From CAXXOK01 sp963678055 (GTDB lineage Bacteria; Bacillota; Clostridia; Christensenellales; Aristaeellaceae), in contig OY782679.1 of NCBI GenBank assembly GCA_963678055.1, positions 1,612,001 to 1,676,000 of the forward strand: a DNA stretch of 64,000 bases, in the 5' to 3' direction. Shown piece by piece: positions 40,310 through 48,185 of the stretch. Within the stretch, counting starts at the first letter, position 1; each line of letters starts with the position of its first letter. Under the pieces are notes generated by a model, which was given only the letters and a program-made list of their open reading frames with translations, was not told the DNA's origin and did no database searches. A program made the position numbers and the translations under genes.

Positions 40310-40328
40310 ATCACAAACCCTTACAAGC

Positions 40329-40361
40329 AAAAAGCCCGTGATTTGATTCACAGGCTTTTTT
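40329..40361. terminator. Bidirectional terminator between the MBL gene and the surface-protein locus
   Basis: Stem AAAAAGCC-GTG/CAC-GGCTTTTT with one internal mismatch and an 8-nt loop, A-rich on one side and T-rich on the other. It serves both convergent units. Confidence 0.85.
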
Positions 40362-40378
40362 TGTACGGTTATGGCTTT

Positions 40379-42484
40379 TTAGCCTTCATTAGGTGTAGGT
40401 TCAGGTTCCATTGTCGATTCCGGCACAGGCGTTGCAGTGGGTTCCGTTGTTGGTACTGCTGTTGGTGCAGGTTCCGGTGTCGGCGTTGGTGACGGTTCAG
40501 GTGTCGGCTCCGGCGTTGGGGTCTCTACAACCACAGTCATCATCGCCATGGCAGGCGCTGGCGTGGGCGATACGGTTTCCTCAGGCGTCGGCTCGGCTGT
40601 CGGCACTTCGGTCGGCGTAGCGGTCGGTGCCTCCGTCGGCTCGGCTGTTGGCGCTTCAGTCGGCGTAGCCGTCGGTGCCTGCGACGGTTCGTCCGTTGGC
40701 ACTTCGGTCGGTGTATCCGTCGGCGCCTGCGTCGGCTCGTCTGTTGGTTCTTCGGTCGGTGTCTCAGTCGGTGTCTCAGTCGGTGTTTCCGTTGGCGCAC
40801 CAGTCGGTGTATCCGTCGGCTCAATGGTTATTGTTATCGTCGGTGTAGCGGTCGGTTCCTCGGTTGGCGTTACCGTCGGCGTTACCGTAACGACAGGTGT
40901 TTCTGTGGGTGTTGGTGTAGGCGCTTGTGTTGCTGTTGCCTCCGGTGTTGGCGACGGTGTAGGTTGCGCCGGCAGGATCAACGTGATTTTAGCGGTGATG
41001 GTGTACTTCTGCGTGAAGTACCAAGGATCGTAATCCACAGTGACCCCAACATTGGTGTAGGAATCCTTCAGGGTCAGTACAACCGTGTTGCCTTCCGCAT
41101 TATAGCTGGGTACATTCCACGAGCCGCCGGTGAAATATAGGTTCACGCTATCGCTGCTGGCTCCTGCCGGTAAGCTAAGGTTTTGCAGCTGTGCCTGCCC
41201 GGTGCCGTTTGACGTCGTACCGCTGTCTGCAATGCTGACAGCGCCGTCGTAGCCGTTCTTGGCATACAGACGCAATTTGAAATCGCTGAACCACTGGGGA
41301 TGCGCAGCCAGATATTCCATAGAATACGCTTCCGGCAGTGTAAAGGTTAGGGCGAAATCCAGTTTATGCCTGGAATTATCCACCTTCATCGTTCCGCCGG
41401 TGAAGTCCCCGGTATACGCCCCGTTCCAGTTTACGTTTTGAAGCTTAAAAGTATTTTCGAAGGTAAGCTCCCCAGCGGTTGTGGGTTCGGGCGTTGGCGT
41501 GGGTGTCGGACTCGGGGTCGGTGTGGGTTCAGGTGTAGGCGTCGGTGTTGGCGTTGGTGTGGGTGTAGGACTTAACGTAGGCGTCGGCGACGGCGTTTCC
41601 TCCAAAAGCTGTGGTTCAGCCTTCAAGGTATCACCCATCGTATCGAAGCTGGCCATCGACATCAGCATAGGTTCGTCCATGCTTCTTTGTGTCGAGCCTA
41701 CAAGCTCTCCTTCTTCGACTATCGTTATTTCATCATTCTTCCCTGGTAGCACCAGCGTAATATCCGCGTCGACATAGTAGTTTTCTGTGGTATACCAGGG
41801 GAAGTAACTCACCGAGCGACCGATTCTAGTATAGGATGTTTTCAAACTGACCGTGTAACTGTTGCCGTTCTTATCATAATCGGGAACATACCATGTCGTT
41901 CCGTAGAAATAGATGTCGACATTCTTGCTTTCACCCGGTGCAAAGTTTGCGTTTTGCAGCTGGGCCTGGCCTGTGCCAAAGGTCGTAACACCGTTGCCAG
42001 CCGTTGAGATCGACTCTTCATAGAAATTGGTTGCAGGCACACTGAGCTTAAAGGAGTAGAACCAACCGGGGTTCCATCTCAGATGTCGTTTGCTATAGTT
42101 TTCCGGCAGGGTGAAAGTTAAATCAAAATGCAGTTTGTGGTTCACGTTATCCGCTGTCATTGATCCACCGCTGAAATACCCATCGTAGGCATTGTTCCAG
42201 TTCGCAGTCACAAAGCTGAAACTATTGCCAAAGACTAACCCGTTTCCGGTTGGTGTAGGTTCCGGTGTCGGGGTTGGCGTCGGTGTCGGCGTTGGCGTCG
42301 GCGTTGGCGTCGGCGTGGGAGTAGGCGTCGGAACGCTAGAGAGATCCGGTACAACACCGGCCGTAAACGTACGGGATTTAAAGTATCCGGCAAGCGCTTG
42401 GGACGCAAACAGCACAATAAGGCCAGTCGCCAGCAAAGCAGCGACTCGCCTGATCCTGTTGGCCTTACGTCCTCGTGCGTTCAT
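40379..42484 (-). CDS. Large SipW-type exported surface protein: two paralogous beta-rich domains and Pro-Thr linkers
   Basis: A 701-residue exported protein, last gene of the subunit operon. Residues 12-33 are a signal helix ending ASQALAGYFKSRTF, like the SipW-cleaved signals upstream. A Pro-Thr linker (51-79) precedes domain A (about 82-248); a second linker (297-336) precedes domain B (about 339-505). The domains share FTLPExYS, a WF/FKL segment, TGQAQLQN and a PWY near the end. Residues 508-701 are almost pure Pro/Thr/Glu repeats, suited to spanning the wall. There is no LPxTG or terminal membrane anchor. I infer a tip, anchor or accessory component of the fibre made from the four small subunits. 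Confidence 0.75.
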   Translation of the reverse strand: MNARGRKANRIRRVAALLATGLIVLFASQALAGYFKSRTFTAGVVPDLSSVPTPTPTPTPTPTPTPTPTPTPTPEPTPTGNGLVFGNSFSFVTANWNNAYDGYFSGGSMTADNVNHKLHFDLTFTLPENYSKRHLRWNPGWFYSFKLSVPATNFYEESISTAGNGVTTFGTGQAQLQNANFAPGESKNVDIYFYGTTWYVPDYDKNGNSYTVSLKTSYTRIGRSVSYFPWYTTENYYVDADITLVLPGKNDEITIVEEGELVGSTQRSMDEPMLMSMASFDTMGDTLKAEPQLLEETPSPTPTLSPTPTPTPTPTPTPEPTPTPSPTPTPTPEPTTAGELTFENTFKLQNVNWNGAYTGDFTGGTMKVDNSRHKLDFALTFTLPEAYSMEYLAAHPQWFSDFKLRLYAKNGYDGAVSIADSGTTSNGTGQAQLQNLSLPAGASSDSVNLYFTGGSWNVPSYNAEGNTVVLTLKDSYTNVGVTVDYDPWYFTQKYTITAKITLILPAQPTPSPTPEATATQAPTPTPTETPVVTVTPTVTPTEEPTATPTITITIEPTDTPTGAPTETPTETPTETPTEEPTDEPTQAPTDTPTEVPTDEPSQAPTATPTEAPTAEPTEAPTATPTEVPTAEPTPEETVSPTPAPAMAMMTVVVETPTPEPTPEPSPTPTPEPAPTAVPTTEPTATPVPESTMEPEPTPNEG
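40382..40963 (-). repeat. Degenerate Pro-Thr-Xaa coding repeat, C-terminal array
   Basis: About 190 codons of PT-x units with TPTE, APTD and TPEP variants. On the plus strand this reads as a spurious Gly/Val-rich frame. It is prone to copy-number change. Confidence 0.85.
41477..41596 (-). repeat. Pro-Thr coding repeat, linker between domains A and B
   Basis: About 40 codons of alternating Pro and Thr with Glu/Ser substitutions at residues 297-336 of the surface protein. Confidence 0.85.
42248..42334 (-). repeat. Pro-Thr coding repeat, N-terminal linker
   Basis: About 29 codons of strictly alternating Pro-Thr (residues 51-79), the most perfect of the three arrays. Confidence 0.85.
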
Positions 42485-42511
42485 GTTCTAACTCCTATTG
42501 ATTCGTATCGT

Positions 42512-43072
42512 TTAATTATCAGCCTGTGCGGATACATAAATCTGAACAGGAAACTTCTGCCCGGTGCTGCCAGCTTCGGTTTGCAGCGCAGAATCACCAT
42601 TATCAGCCCAACGGGCTGTTAAGCGGTACTCGCTTGTCTTGCTGACATTGGCGGGAAAATACAAACCGTTGAGTGCCAGTTCACCGGACGATACAGATAA
42701 TACCGGTGCACCGCCTTCATTGGACACATCGTACAGGTAGAAGGTTAAGCCACTCATCGATGAGATGGCATCGGCCATGCCGGATGACCATATTTTAACC
42801 GTCATCCCATAATCGCTGATGGTTCCGTTCTGCGTGTTTGTCAGCGTAAAGCGATACAGTTCCTGTTCGCTCTGCCCAGGCGACAGTCGCAGTCCGCCAA
42901 GCCCGAACTCGTAATTGGTGGTTATCTCATCTCCGGACAATAGAAAGATGCGCGTGTACAGCTGGCCGCGCAGCGTTTGCGTCTGCGTATAAATCGCCAG
43001 CGAACCGGAACTCATCGCTACCACAACCAAAGCCAGTAAAATAATAGGCAGCAGCGTTCTCATTTTTTTCAC
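42512..43072 (-). CDS. TasA/camelysin-like SipW-type exported subunit 4
   Basis: A 186-residue protein with one N-terminal helix (LLPIILLALVVVAMSSGSLA) followed by IYTQTQTLRGQ, the post-helix pattern of SipW-processed proteins. The mature part is a predicted beta sandwich (LGGLRLSPGQSEQELYRFTL; YGMTVKIWSSG; SEYRLTARWADNGDSA). It shares the YxFxxTN, LT-x-W-x-D pattern with its upstream paralogues. Start GTG 43072 behind AAGGAGG. Probable minor subunit. Confidence 0.75.
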   Translation of the reverse strand: MKKMRTLLPIILLALVVVAMSSGSLAIYTQTQTLRGQLYTRIFLLSGDEITTNYEFGLGGLRLSPGQSEQELYRFTLTNTQNGTISDYGMTVKIWSSGMADAISSMSGLTFYLYDVSNEGGAPVLSVSSGELALNGLYFPANVSKTSEYRLTARWADNGDSALQTEAGSTGQKFPVQIYVSAQADN

Positions 43073-43110
43073 AGGGCATCCTCCTTTCTACTCTAACCGT
43101 TACTACTCTA

Positions 43111-43650
43111 TTATTGGTAAGCCGAAACGTTGAACTCAATATCCGACACTTCAAACTCTTCCAATTTTATCGTGCCTAGATACTCCATGTCCATGTCCTG
43201 CCAGGTCAGGCGCAGCGTATACGCATCGCTTGTCTGGGTTCCGCCCGGCAGCGTGCTGCCGGTTGCAGCCAGTGTACCGGATCCCAAGTCGCTTGCCAGT
43301 AAGTCCTCACCATGGTACAACTCCGCTTTGATGGTTCCCGTACCTGCCAGTTTTTCCGGAAATTTAATTTCAATAGAGACACGCAGGTCAACCTGCGCGG
43401 TACCGTCCTGGTTATAGTTCTTGACCGAGAACCGGTACTCAACACTATTCCCCGGTGCCAGGCTTTTTGTGGCCGTATCGCCATCCAGCTCAAAGGCAAA
43501 GTACTTGGGGCCTACCCAGCCATCGTCAAACAGGTTCACTTGTTTTACATATGCACTCAAAGTCAGACCCAGCATGGATAGCGCAATCAATGCCAAAATG
43601 CTGAGTATGACCATGTACGGCCTTGTTTTTTTATTCTGAAGAAGATACAT
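43111..43650 (-). CDS. TasA/camelysin-like SipW-type exported subunit 3
   Basis: A 179-residue protein. The N-terminal helix (MVILSILALIALSMLGLTL) is followed by SAYVKQVNLF and KYFAFELDGD, matching the AKRFAF segment of its paralogues. The body shows LAPGNSVEYRFSVKNYNQDG and YTLRLTWQDMD. Its ATG overlaps the end of the preceding subunit gene by 20 nt and has AAGGGAG, so the two are translationally coupled. Confidence 0.78.
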   Translation of the reverse strand: MYLLQNKKTRPYMVILSILALIALSMLGLTLSAYVKQVNLFDDGWVGPKYFAFELDGDTATKSLAPGNSVEYRFSVKNYNQDGTAQVDLRVSIEIKFPEKLAGTGTIKAELYHGEDLLASDLGSGTLAATGSTLPGGTQTSDAYTLRLTWQDMDMEYLGTIKLEEFEVSDIEFNVSAYQ

Positions 43651-44170
43651 GCTGTACTCCCTTCACGTAAATCGTTAACGGTAATGCGGCGCTGCCGGAA
43701 GTTGGCAAAGTACCGGACCCTTGAGCATCATTCCAGTAAAATGTAAGGTAATAATTCACCGTTTTAGGCTGGGATGCACGGAACAAGCGGGTATCCGAGT
43801 AGCTGAGCTGTCCCGAGGCATTTGCCGAGGCCACTTCAGCGTCGCCTTTCAGCAGTTTGATGTCAATATCCGGCAGATTCGCGTGAATCTGTGAAAAGTC
43901 CGCATTTATGATTAAGTCCATGTCCACTTCGGACACTTCGTTATTCGCATTCTCATTTGTAACGACAAACTGATAGCTTACCAGTTCACCGGGTCCTATT
44001 TGTAAAGTGAATTCGTCCTGCCCGCCCTGGTTTACGCCCAGTGCAAAGCGTTTGGCGGCAACCTTTACGGGTGCCAGGTCAATTCTGCTTGTATAAACGG
44101 CCAGCGTGCCGGCGGTCAGCGATGTAAACAGCATTAAAACCAGTATGAGGATTCGCACTGATTTGCGCAT
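43631..44170 (-). CDS. TasA/camelysin-like SipW-type exported subunit 2
   Basis: A 179-residue protein. Its N-terminus LFTSLTAGTLAVYTSRIDL followed by AAKRFALGVNQGG is nearly identical to that of subunit 1. The mature part contains GPGELVSYQFVVTNENANNE, LPDIDIKLLKG, and YYLTFYWNDAQG. It starts the downstream cistron group after a 13-bp-stem hairpin. Confidence 0.8.
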   Translation of the reverse strand: MRKSVRILILVLMLFTSLTAGTLAVYTSRIDLAPVKVAAKRFALGVNQGGQDEFTLQIGPGELVSYQFVVTNENANNEVSEVDMDLIINADFSQIHANLPDIDIKLLKGDAEVASANASGQLSYSDTRLFRASQPKTVNYYLTFYWNDAQGSGTLPTSGSAALPLTIYVKGVQHVSSSE

Positions 44171-44236
44171 GCCGTTTCATCCCCTTCTCGATTTCGTTTC
44201 TGGATCCACTGCGGATCGATCTTTAAAGTGAAGGAT

Positions 44237-44268
44237 GCGCCGTGCAGGGATATCGCCCTGCACGGCGC
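44237..44268 (-). repeat. 13-bp perfect inverted repeat after subunit 1 (mRNA hairpin)
   Basis: GCGCCGTGCAGGG/CCCTGCACGGCGC with a 6-nt loop lies between the subunit 1 stop (44301) and the subunit 2 start (44170). No T tract follows, so it looks more like a 3'-end stabiliser, processing barrier or leaky terminator than a full terminator. Confidence 0.7.
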
Positions 44269-44300
44269 GCATCTACTTTAGTACGTACCGTGCTGCCTGA

Positions 44301-44849
44301 TTAAGCAGGATCGGGTGCGACAACCTGTTCAGCAACGACGACGACCTTGAGGCCTTCTGTTACGGACGTTTTGGCAGCGCCCGTCGTGGTCTGAACATCG
44401 TCATCAGCTGTGTCGGCCCAAGTCATGGTGACAACATAGCTTTCGTCAAACAGTATGCCCGCTTTGGACTCTGCAGAGAACTTGATTTGTCCTTCGGTGT
44501 AGTCTCCAACCTTTTCCCCGTCCTGGTACAGCGTAACCGTCAAGCCGGGCATCGCTTCAAGCGCGCCACCGAACGTGATCGTCACATCGTACTTCAGGGG
44601 AACTTCGGCAACGGGACCATTCTTTGTGGCAACGTTGGCGATGGAAAAATTATAATCCATCGATTCGGTCGGCGCAAGACTGATCTCCTCTTTGCCACCC
44701 TCGATGCTGCCATCAGCGCTGAACGCAAACCGCTTGGCTTCAACCGTTGCGGTCTTCGTCACAGTCCTGGTGTAGACAGCCAGGGTACCGGCAGTAAGAG
44801 ACGTCAGGATGGCGAGTGCGAGTACTACCAGTAGCAGTTTCTTTTTCAT
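44301..44849 (-). CDS. TasA/camelysin-like SipW-type exported subunit 1 (probable major subunit)
   Basis: A 182-residue protein with a 20-residue N-terminal helix (KKKLLLVVLALAILTSLTAG), then TLAVYTRTVTKTATVEAKRF, the typical layout of SipW-dependent exported proteins such as TasA and camelysin. The mature part is predicted beta sandwich (ISLAPTESMDYNFSIANVAT; LKYDVTITFGG; YVVTMTWADTADDD) with an acidic bias. It is nearest the promoter and has the stable hairpin after it, which favours it as the abundant fibre subunit. Strong AAGAGGAG site before ATG 44849. Confidence 0.8.
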   Translation of the reverse strand: MKKKLLLVVLALAILTSLTAGTLAVYTRTVTKTATVEAKRFAFSADGSIEGGKEEISLAPTESMDYNFSIANVATKNGPVAEVPLKYDVTITFGGALEAMPGLTVTLYQDGEKVGDYTEGQIKFSAESKAGILFDESYVVTMTWADTADDDVQTTTGAAKTSVTEGLKVVVVAEQVVAPDPA

Positions 44850-44954
44850 GTTTCTACGCTCCTCTTGTCTTTAGAGCAAGTCGCTGCATACTTTGATACC
44901 ATCTCAGTACTTCGGATTGATCGATCCGCGTGCATCGCTTGCATCTTTATATGG

Positions 44955-44983
44955 AGTATATACCATTTGTTTCTAAATGTAAA
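44955..44983 (-). promoter_or_regulatory. Promoter for the subunit operon
   Basis: Minus-strand TTTACA (44978-44983), 17-bp spacer, TATACT (44955-44960). The leader to subunit 1 is about 100 nt. Confidence 0.6.
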
Positions 44984-45028
44984 CATATTCGTAACAATTT
45001 ATCGTTAATTTATTACGATTCTACGCAA

Positions 45029-45080
45029 TACTGGCATAATAACCAATTTATACAATCGTATATTGGTTATTATGCCAGTA
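45029..45080. repeat. Perfect 19-bp inverted repeat between permease-fusion gene and subunit promoter
   Basis: TACTGGCATAATAACCAAT at 45029-45047 is repeated inverted at 45062-45080 around a 14-nt AT-rich loop. There is no T tract. It may end the transport operon, act as an operator, or be a remnant of a small mobile repeat. Confidence 0.75.
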
Positions 45081-45135
45081 CTTTGTGCCTATATATTCTA
45101 TTTCATACGCATAGTGTTAACATTTGCGTAATTGT

Positions 45136-46620
45136 TTACTCACTTTGACCACTTTCCACTTTTTCTTTGCTGATCGTTTTGAAGAATCCGGTAATCGGTT
45201 CATAGAAGAAAATCAGGAACGTGGGTATCAGCAGTAAAATCAAACGCCCGATAATGGTATTGGCGAACAATACAATCGCGCCAAACCATCGGTTGTTGCT
45301 GGTATGGACACCATATACTTTTTCGCGATTCACCGTTTGGGCTGCCATACCGCGGTAGCGTTCATCTGCATAGTACAGAATGTCGGTTTCCAGTTCCCCC
45401 GTCGGCTCGCCGGTTTCCGCATCCAGAACAAAGTCTTTTAGTTCGCCAACGCTGACACTTTCCGCATTATCTTTATAAAGTAGGATATCCCCCACCTGCA
45501 GTTTCTCCTGCGTGTCCACTTTACGGAAAAACGCTACATCATTGTACATAATTGCAGGTTCCATGGTGTAGGACTGGAAAATGTATGGGATCACGCCGGA
45601 AATACTGGTCTCCTTATCCGGCGAAGCGTAGCCAAACGCCAGCACGACGATGTTCACAAGCACCATAGCCACAATAGCAACAATGACAAGGATACTGGAA
45701 ATTAAACTGGGCAGATTCCACCGTTTGGGATTGCCTCGTGGTGAGGTATATGCTTCCAGCACACGTTCGTTCTTTTTCGTTTTGTCGCTAGCCACGCCAA
45801 CAACGACTGTGCCTTCCGGCTTTTGCTTTAGCAGCGGCAGCGTGCGCAGCATCGGCGCATTATAAGTTCTGGCAAGATAAATGCCCTTGACCATACACAA
45901 TACGATACACACCAATATAATGAAGCCAACCACCGCCATATAAATGGTTTGGGTGGAATCAAACATATTGGCCAGGTTGCCCATGCGCGCCCTGTCCGAT
46001 AGTACGGCAAAGTACTGACTAATCAGCTTAAACCCGATCACGCAGATCGCCACGATGCCGACCATATACCGCGCGTTGTACATATCCCGGATAAACAGCG
46101 ACATCGTCAGCGACAGCATCGCCAAGAGGACAACGTCCAGCATGCCCATTAAATACATGGTGAATAAATAATCTGTGACCAGCGGGAACTTGAGGAACGA
46201 TGTCAGGAAGATGGTTGCAATATACCCCACGGTGTAAATACCAAGCTGCGCCAAAATGCGTGCAACGATTTTGGATGCGATCAAGCGCATGGGGCTGTAC
46301 CAGAGCTGCACCAGCGCATACCAGCGGTTCTCCTGCACCTCCAGCAGTGTCATGTATTCGTAGTTGGCAATATACAGCCAGACATTGAAAAGCAGAGATA
46401 CAAACAGATAGATGTATAGCGTTGAAAAGAAGCTCGGCAGCAACAGATACGGCGCGGCTGTATTGAGTACGCTTTCTTTAAGTGTTTGCAGGCTGAAATA
46501 CAGCGCAAACGTCAGCAGACCCAGAAATACGCCAAGCGCCACCTGCCGCCGGTAGGAAAAACTTTGCTGCGTATAGGAGTTTCGAAACTCTTTGCGGATA
46601 AAGCTTGTATTATATAACAT
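45136..46620 (-). CDS. ABC-2-type permease fused to a degenerate S26 signal-peptidase domain
   Basis: A 494-residue membrane protein. Residues 1-250 hold about six helices of an ABC-2-type permease (ALGVFLGLLTFALYFSL; LVQLWYSPMRLIASKIVAR). After a basic linker, another helix (SSILVIVAIVAMVLVNIVVL) leads to a domain near 345-470 resembling signal peptidases: GVIPYIFQSYTMEPAIM, LQVGDILLYKD, REKVYGV, and a final helix AIVLFANTIIGRLILLLIP. The nucleophile position reads YTMEP instead of SMEP, and the HRI/KGD motifs of SipW are missing, so peptidase activity is doubtful. It overlaps the ATPase gene by 11 nt. ATG 46620 is my choice over TTG 46629. Confidence 0.75.
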   Translation of the reverse strand: MLYNTSFIRKEFRNSYTQQSFSYRRQVALGVFLGLLTFALYFSLQTLKESVLNTAAPYLLLPSFFSTLYIYLFVSLLFNVWLYIANYEYMTLLEVQENRWYALVQLWYSPMRLIASKIVARILAQLGIYTVGYIATIFLTSFLKFPLVTDYLFTMYLMGMLDVVLLAMLSLTMSLFIRDMYNARYMVGIVAICVIGFKLISQYFAVLSDRARMGNLANMFDSTQTIYMAVVGFIILVCIVLCMVKGIYLARTYNAPMLRTLPLLKQKPEGTVVVGVASDKTKKNERVLEAYTSPRGNPKRWNLPSLISSILVIVAIVAMVLVNIVVLAFGYASPDKETSISGVIPYIFQSYTMEPAIMYNDVAFFRKVDTQEKLQVGDILLYKDNAESVSVGELKDFVLDAETGEPTGELETDILYYADERYRGMAAQTVNREKVYGVHTSNNRWFGAIVLFANTIIGRLILLLIPTFLIFFYEPITGFFKTISKEKVESGQSE

Positions 46621-47608
46621 GACCGGCAAGCACCTCCCGATACGCGTTTTCCAGTGTTGGTTTGCTTGTTTTGATGGTGTCCACCGTTACCCCGGTCCTG
46701 AGTAATAGCTGCATCAGCTGCGCCTGCGAAATTGACTCGCCTCTGCGGACATAGAGATGGACTTCATTGTCAAACCGGTAGGTTTGCAGGTTCGGGGCTT
46801 CACGGTTGATTGCCTCTTCCAGCACCTTTGGTGTTTTGCTGATCAGAATAAACGCGCGTTGGTCCAAGGTTTTGAGCATTACATCGACCCGACCGCTTTT
46901 TCTAAACTCGCCGCCAACCATAAACGCTGCGTGCGTGCAGGCTTCCTGCACCAGATCGCAATCCTGTGCGCCGATCAGTACCGCGCCGCCACGTTTTTTA
47001 ATTAGCTCAACAATGTAATGGATTCCCTTGGCCAGTGCCGGTGGAAAGCTGAGTTCAGCCACGGAGAACACCACCAGCAACGCTTTGGACATGGCCGCCG
47101 ATAACAGGCAAATGGCTGCACGCTCTGATTGTGTTAATTGTTTCATCGGTACCAGTGTCAGGTAGTACAGGCCCGAATCCAGCAACGCTTGCAAGATCGA
47201 TGCCTGCCGTTTGCGGTCGGGAATGCGCCGGCGCGCTGTGACATACATCAGGTACTCCAGCGTGTTCAGGTTGCCGGGTACCGTGTCGCCGCCGGAGATA
47301 AAAAACACATGCGGCAGTATACGGCGCTTGCGCCTCATCATGCCCTGCTCGGCCAGCGAACAGCGACCGCTGCCATAAGGCCGTACGTTGCCGATGATCT
47401 GCATCAGCAGTTCAACCTCAAACGGCTCATTATCGATAATGCCCCAGCATTCTCCGATTTTTACATCAAAGCTGATATTCTTGAGTACTGGTTCTTCGTG
47501 TTCATCAGGGTAGCGGTACATCTCGCCGGAGGTAACATCCGTCGCCTGAACAATATAGGTTTCAGGCTGCGGCTGTTTAAAGTTTTGCTTTAATATCTTC
47601 GACTGCAT
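46610..47608 (-). CDS. ABC ATPase homologue lacking catalytic motifs (pseudo-ATPase)
   Basis: A 332-residue protein with the size and order of an ABC-transporter ATPase: PVLKNISFDVKIGECWGIID aligns with the start of such domains, but the P-loop position reads IIDNEPFEVELL with no GKS/T. The signature is LTQSERAAICLLSAA rather than LSGGQ, the Walker B is LLVVFSVAELS without Asp-Glu, and the switch His is absent. So ATP hydrolysis is not expected. It forms a unit with the permease fusion and SipW and may be a regulatory or structural partner. The reading frame is intact, so it is not a simple pseudogene. Confidence 0.72.
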   Translation of the reverse strand: MQSKILKQNFKQPQPETYIVQATDVTSGEMYRYPDEHEEPVLKNISFDVKIGECWGIIDNEPFEVELLMQIIGNVRPYGSGRCSLAEQGMMRRKRRILPHVFFISGGDTVPGNLNTLEYLMYVTARRRIPDRKRQASILQALLDSGLYYLTLVPMKQLTQSERAAICLLSAAMSKALLVVFSVAELSFPPALAKGIHYIVELIKKRGGAVLIGAQDCDLVQEACTHAAFMVGGEFRKSGRVDVMLKTLDQRAFILISKTPKVLEEAINREAPNLQTYRFDNEVHLYVRRGESISQAQLMQLLLRTGVTVDTIKTSKPTLENAYREVLAGHVI

Positions 47609-47617
47609 ACTCTACTC

Positions 47618-48157
47618 CTAATTCCCAAACAGACTGGATAGTGAGAAGTGGCCTACCACGATACCGCGTATATCCTCGCGTTCAACCAGCCACGGGTCCT
47701 TGGAGTTGTCCGGGTTATCGCCCTTGGTTTGGTATCGGAGAATGCCATCTTCCCCGGGGACAAGTTCAATAATTCGGTGCGTGACGGCCGTGTCTCCGTG
47801 CGAATAGGTTACGATATCGTCTACCTGCAGTTCCATGCTGTCATTGAGCTGCCTGACCAAAATATTGGTTCCGATCGGCAGCGTAGGCACCATGCTGCCG
47901 GTTTCAACAACATATAGCTGATAGCCAAACAAACTTGGAATTTCGTTATTGATTTTTTGATACCATACTTTGCCAAGCATGGCTAACATGACAGCGATAA
48001 TCAAAAAATAAATACCGCGTCTTATATATTTTTTCCGCTTCTGGGCAGTTTTTTCTTTGGATCCGGTTTCATCCTTGGTTTCCTTGCCTTCGAGAGTCTC
48101 TTTGAGCAAGGCTTCGGCTTCTTCCCGGGAAGTATAGAAATCGTTGCCTGTTTGCAT
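47618..48157 (-). CDS. sipW: SipW-type (archaeal/ER-type) signal peptidase I
   Basis: A 179-residue membrane protease. An N-terminal charged cytoplasmic segment precedes one helix (RGIYFLIIAVMLAMLGKVWY). The catalytic Ser is in VVETGSMVPTLPIG, and the Lys of bacterial enzymes is replaced by His in DTAVTHRIIEL, the Ser/His hallmark of SipW. The TKGDNPDN box is intact. SipW enzymes process TasA/camelysin-type exported proteins, present just downstream. ATG 48157 is chosen because GAGGGA lies 7 nt upstream; the ATG at 48172 has no such site. Confidence 0.93.
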   Translation of the reverse strand: MQTGNDFYTSREEAEALLKETLEGKETKDETGSKEKTAQKRKKYIRRGIYFLIIAVMLAMLGKVWYQKINNEIPSLFGYQLYVVETGSMVPTLPIGTNILVRQLNDSMELQVDDIVTYSHGDTAVTHRIIELVPGEDGILRYQTKGDNPDNSKDPWLVEREDIRGIVVGHFSLSSLFGN

Positions 48158-48185
48158 GTACAAATCCCTCATTCAGGTTTTTATT

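Noticed and set aside
40437..41033. Plus-strand frame of 198 codons rich in Gly and Val
   Set aside because: It is the antisense of the Pro-Thr repeat array; the low-complexity composition is a mirror of the real minus-strand gene.
40382..42334. Regular short repeats that could suggest a CRISPR array
   Set aside because: The units are in-frame Pro-Thr codons of variable length without unique spacers, and no cas gene is near.
46610..47608. Treating the ABC ATPase homologue as a pseudogene
   Set aside because: The frame is full length, has a start signal, and overlaps its partner gene; only the catalytic motifs are changed.
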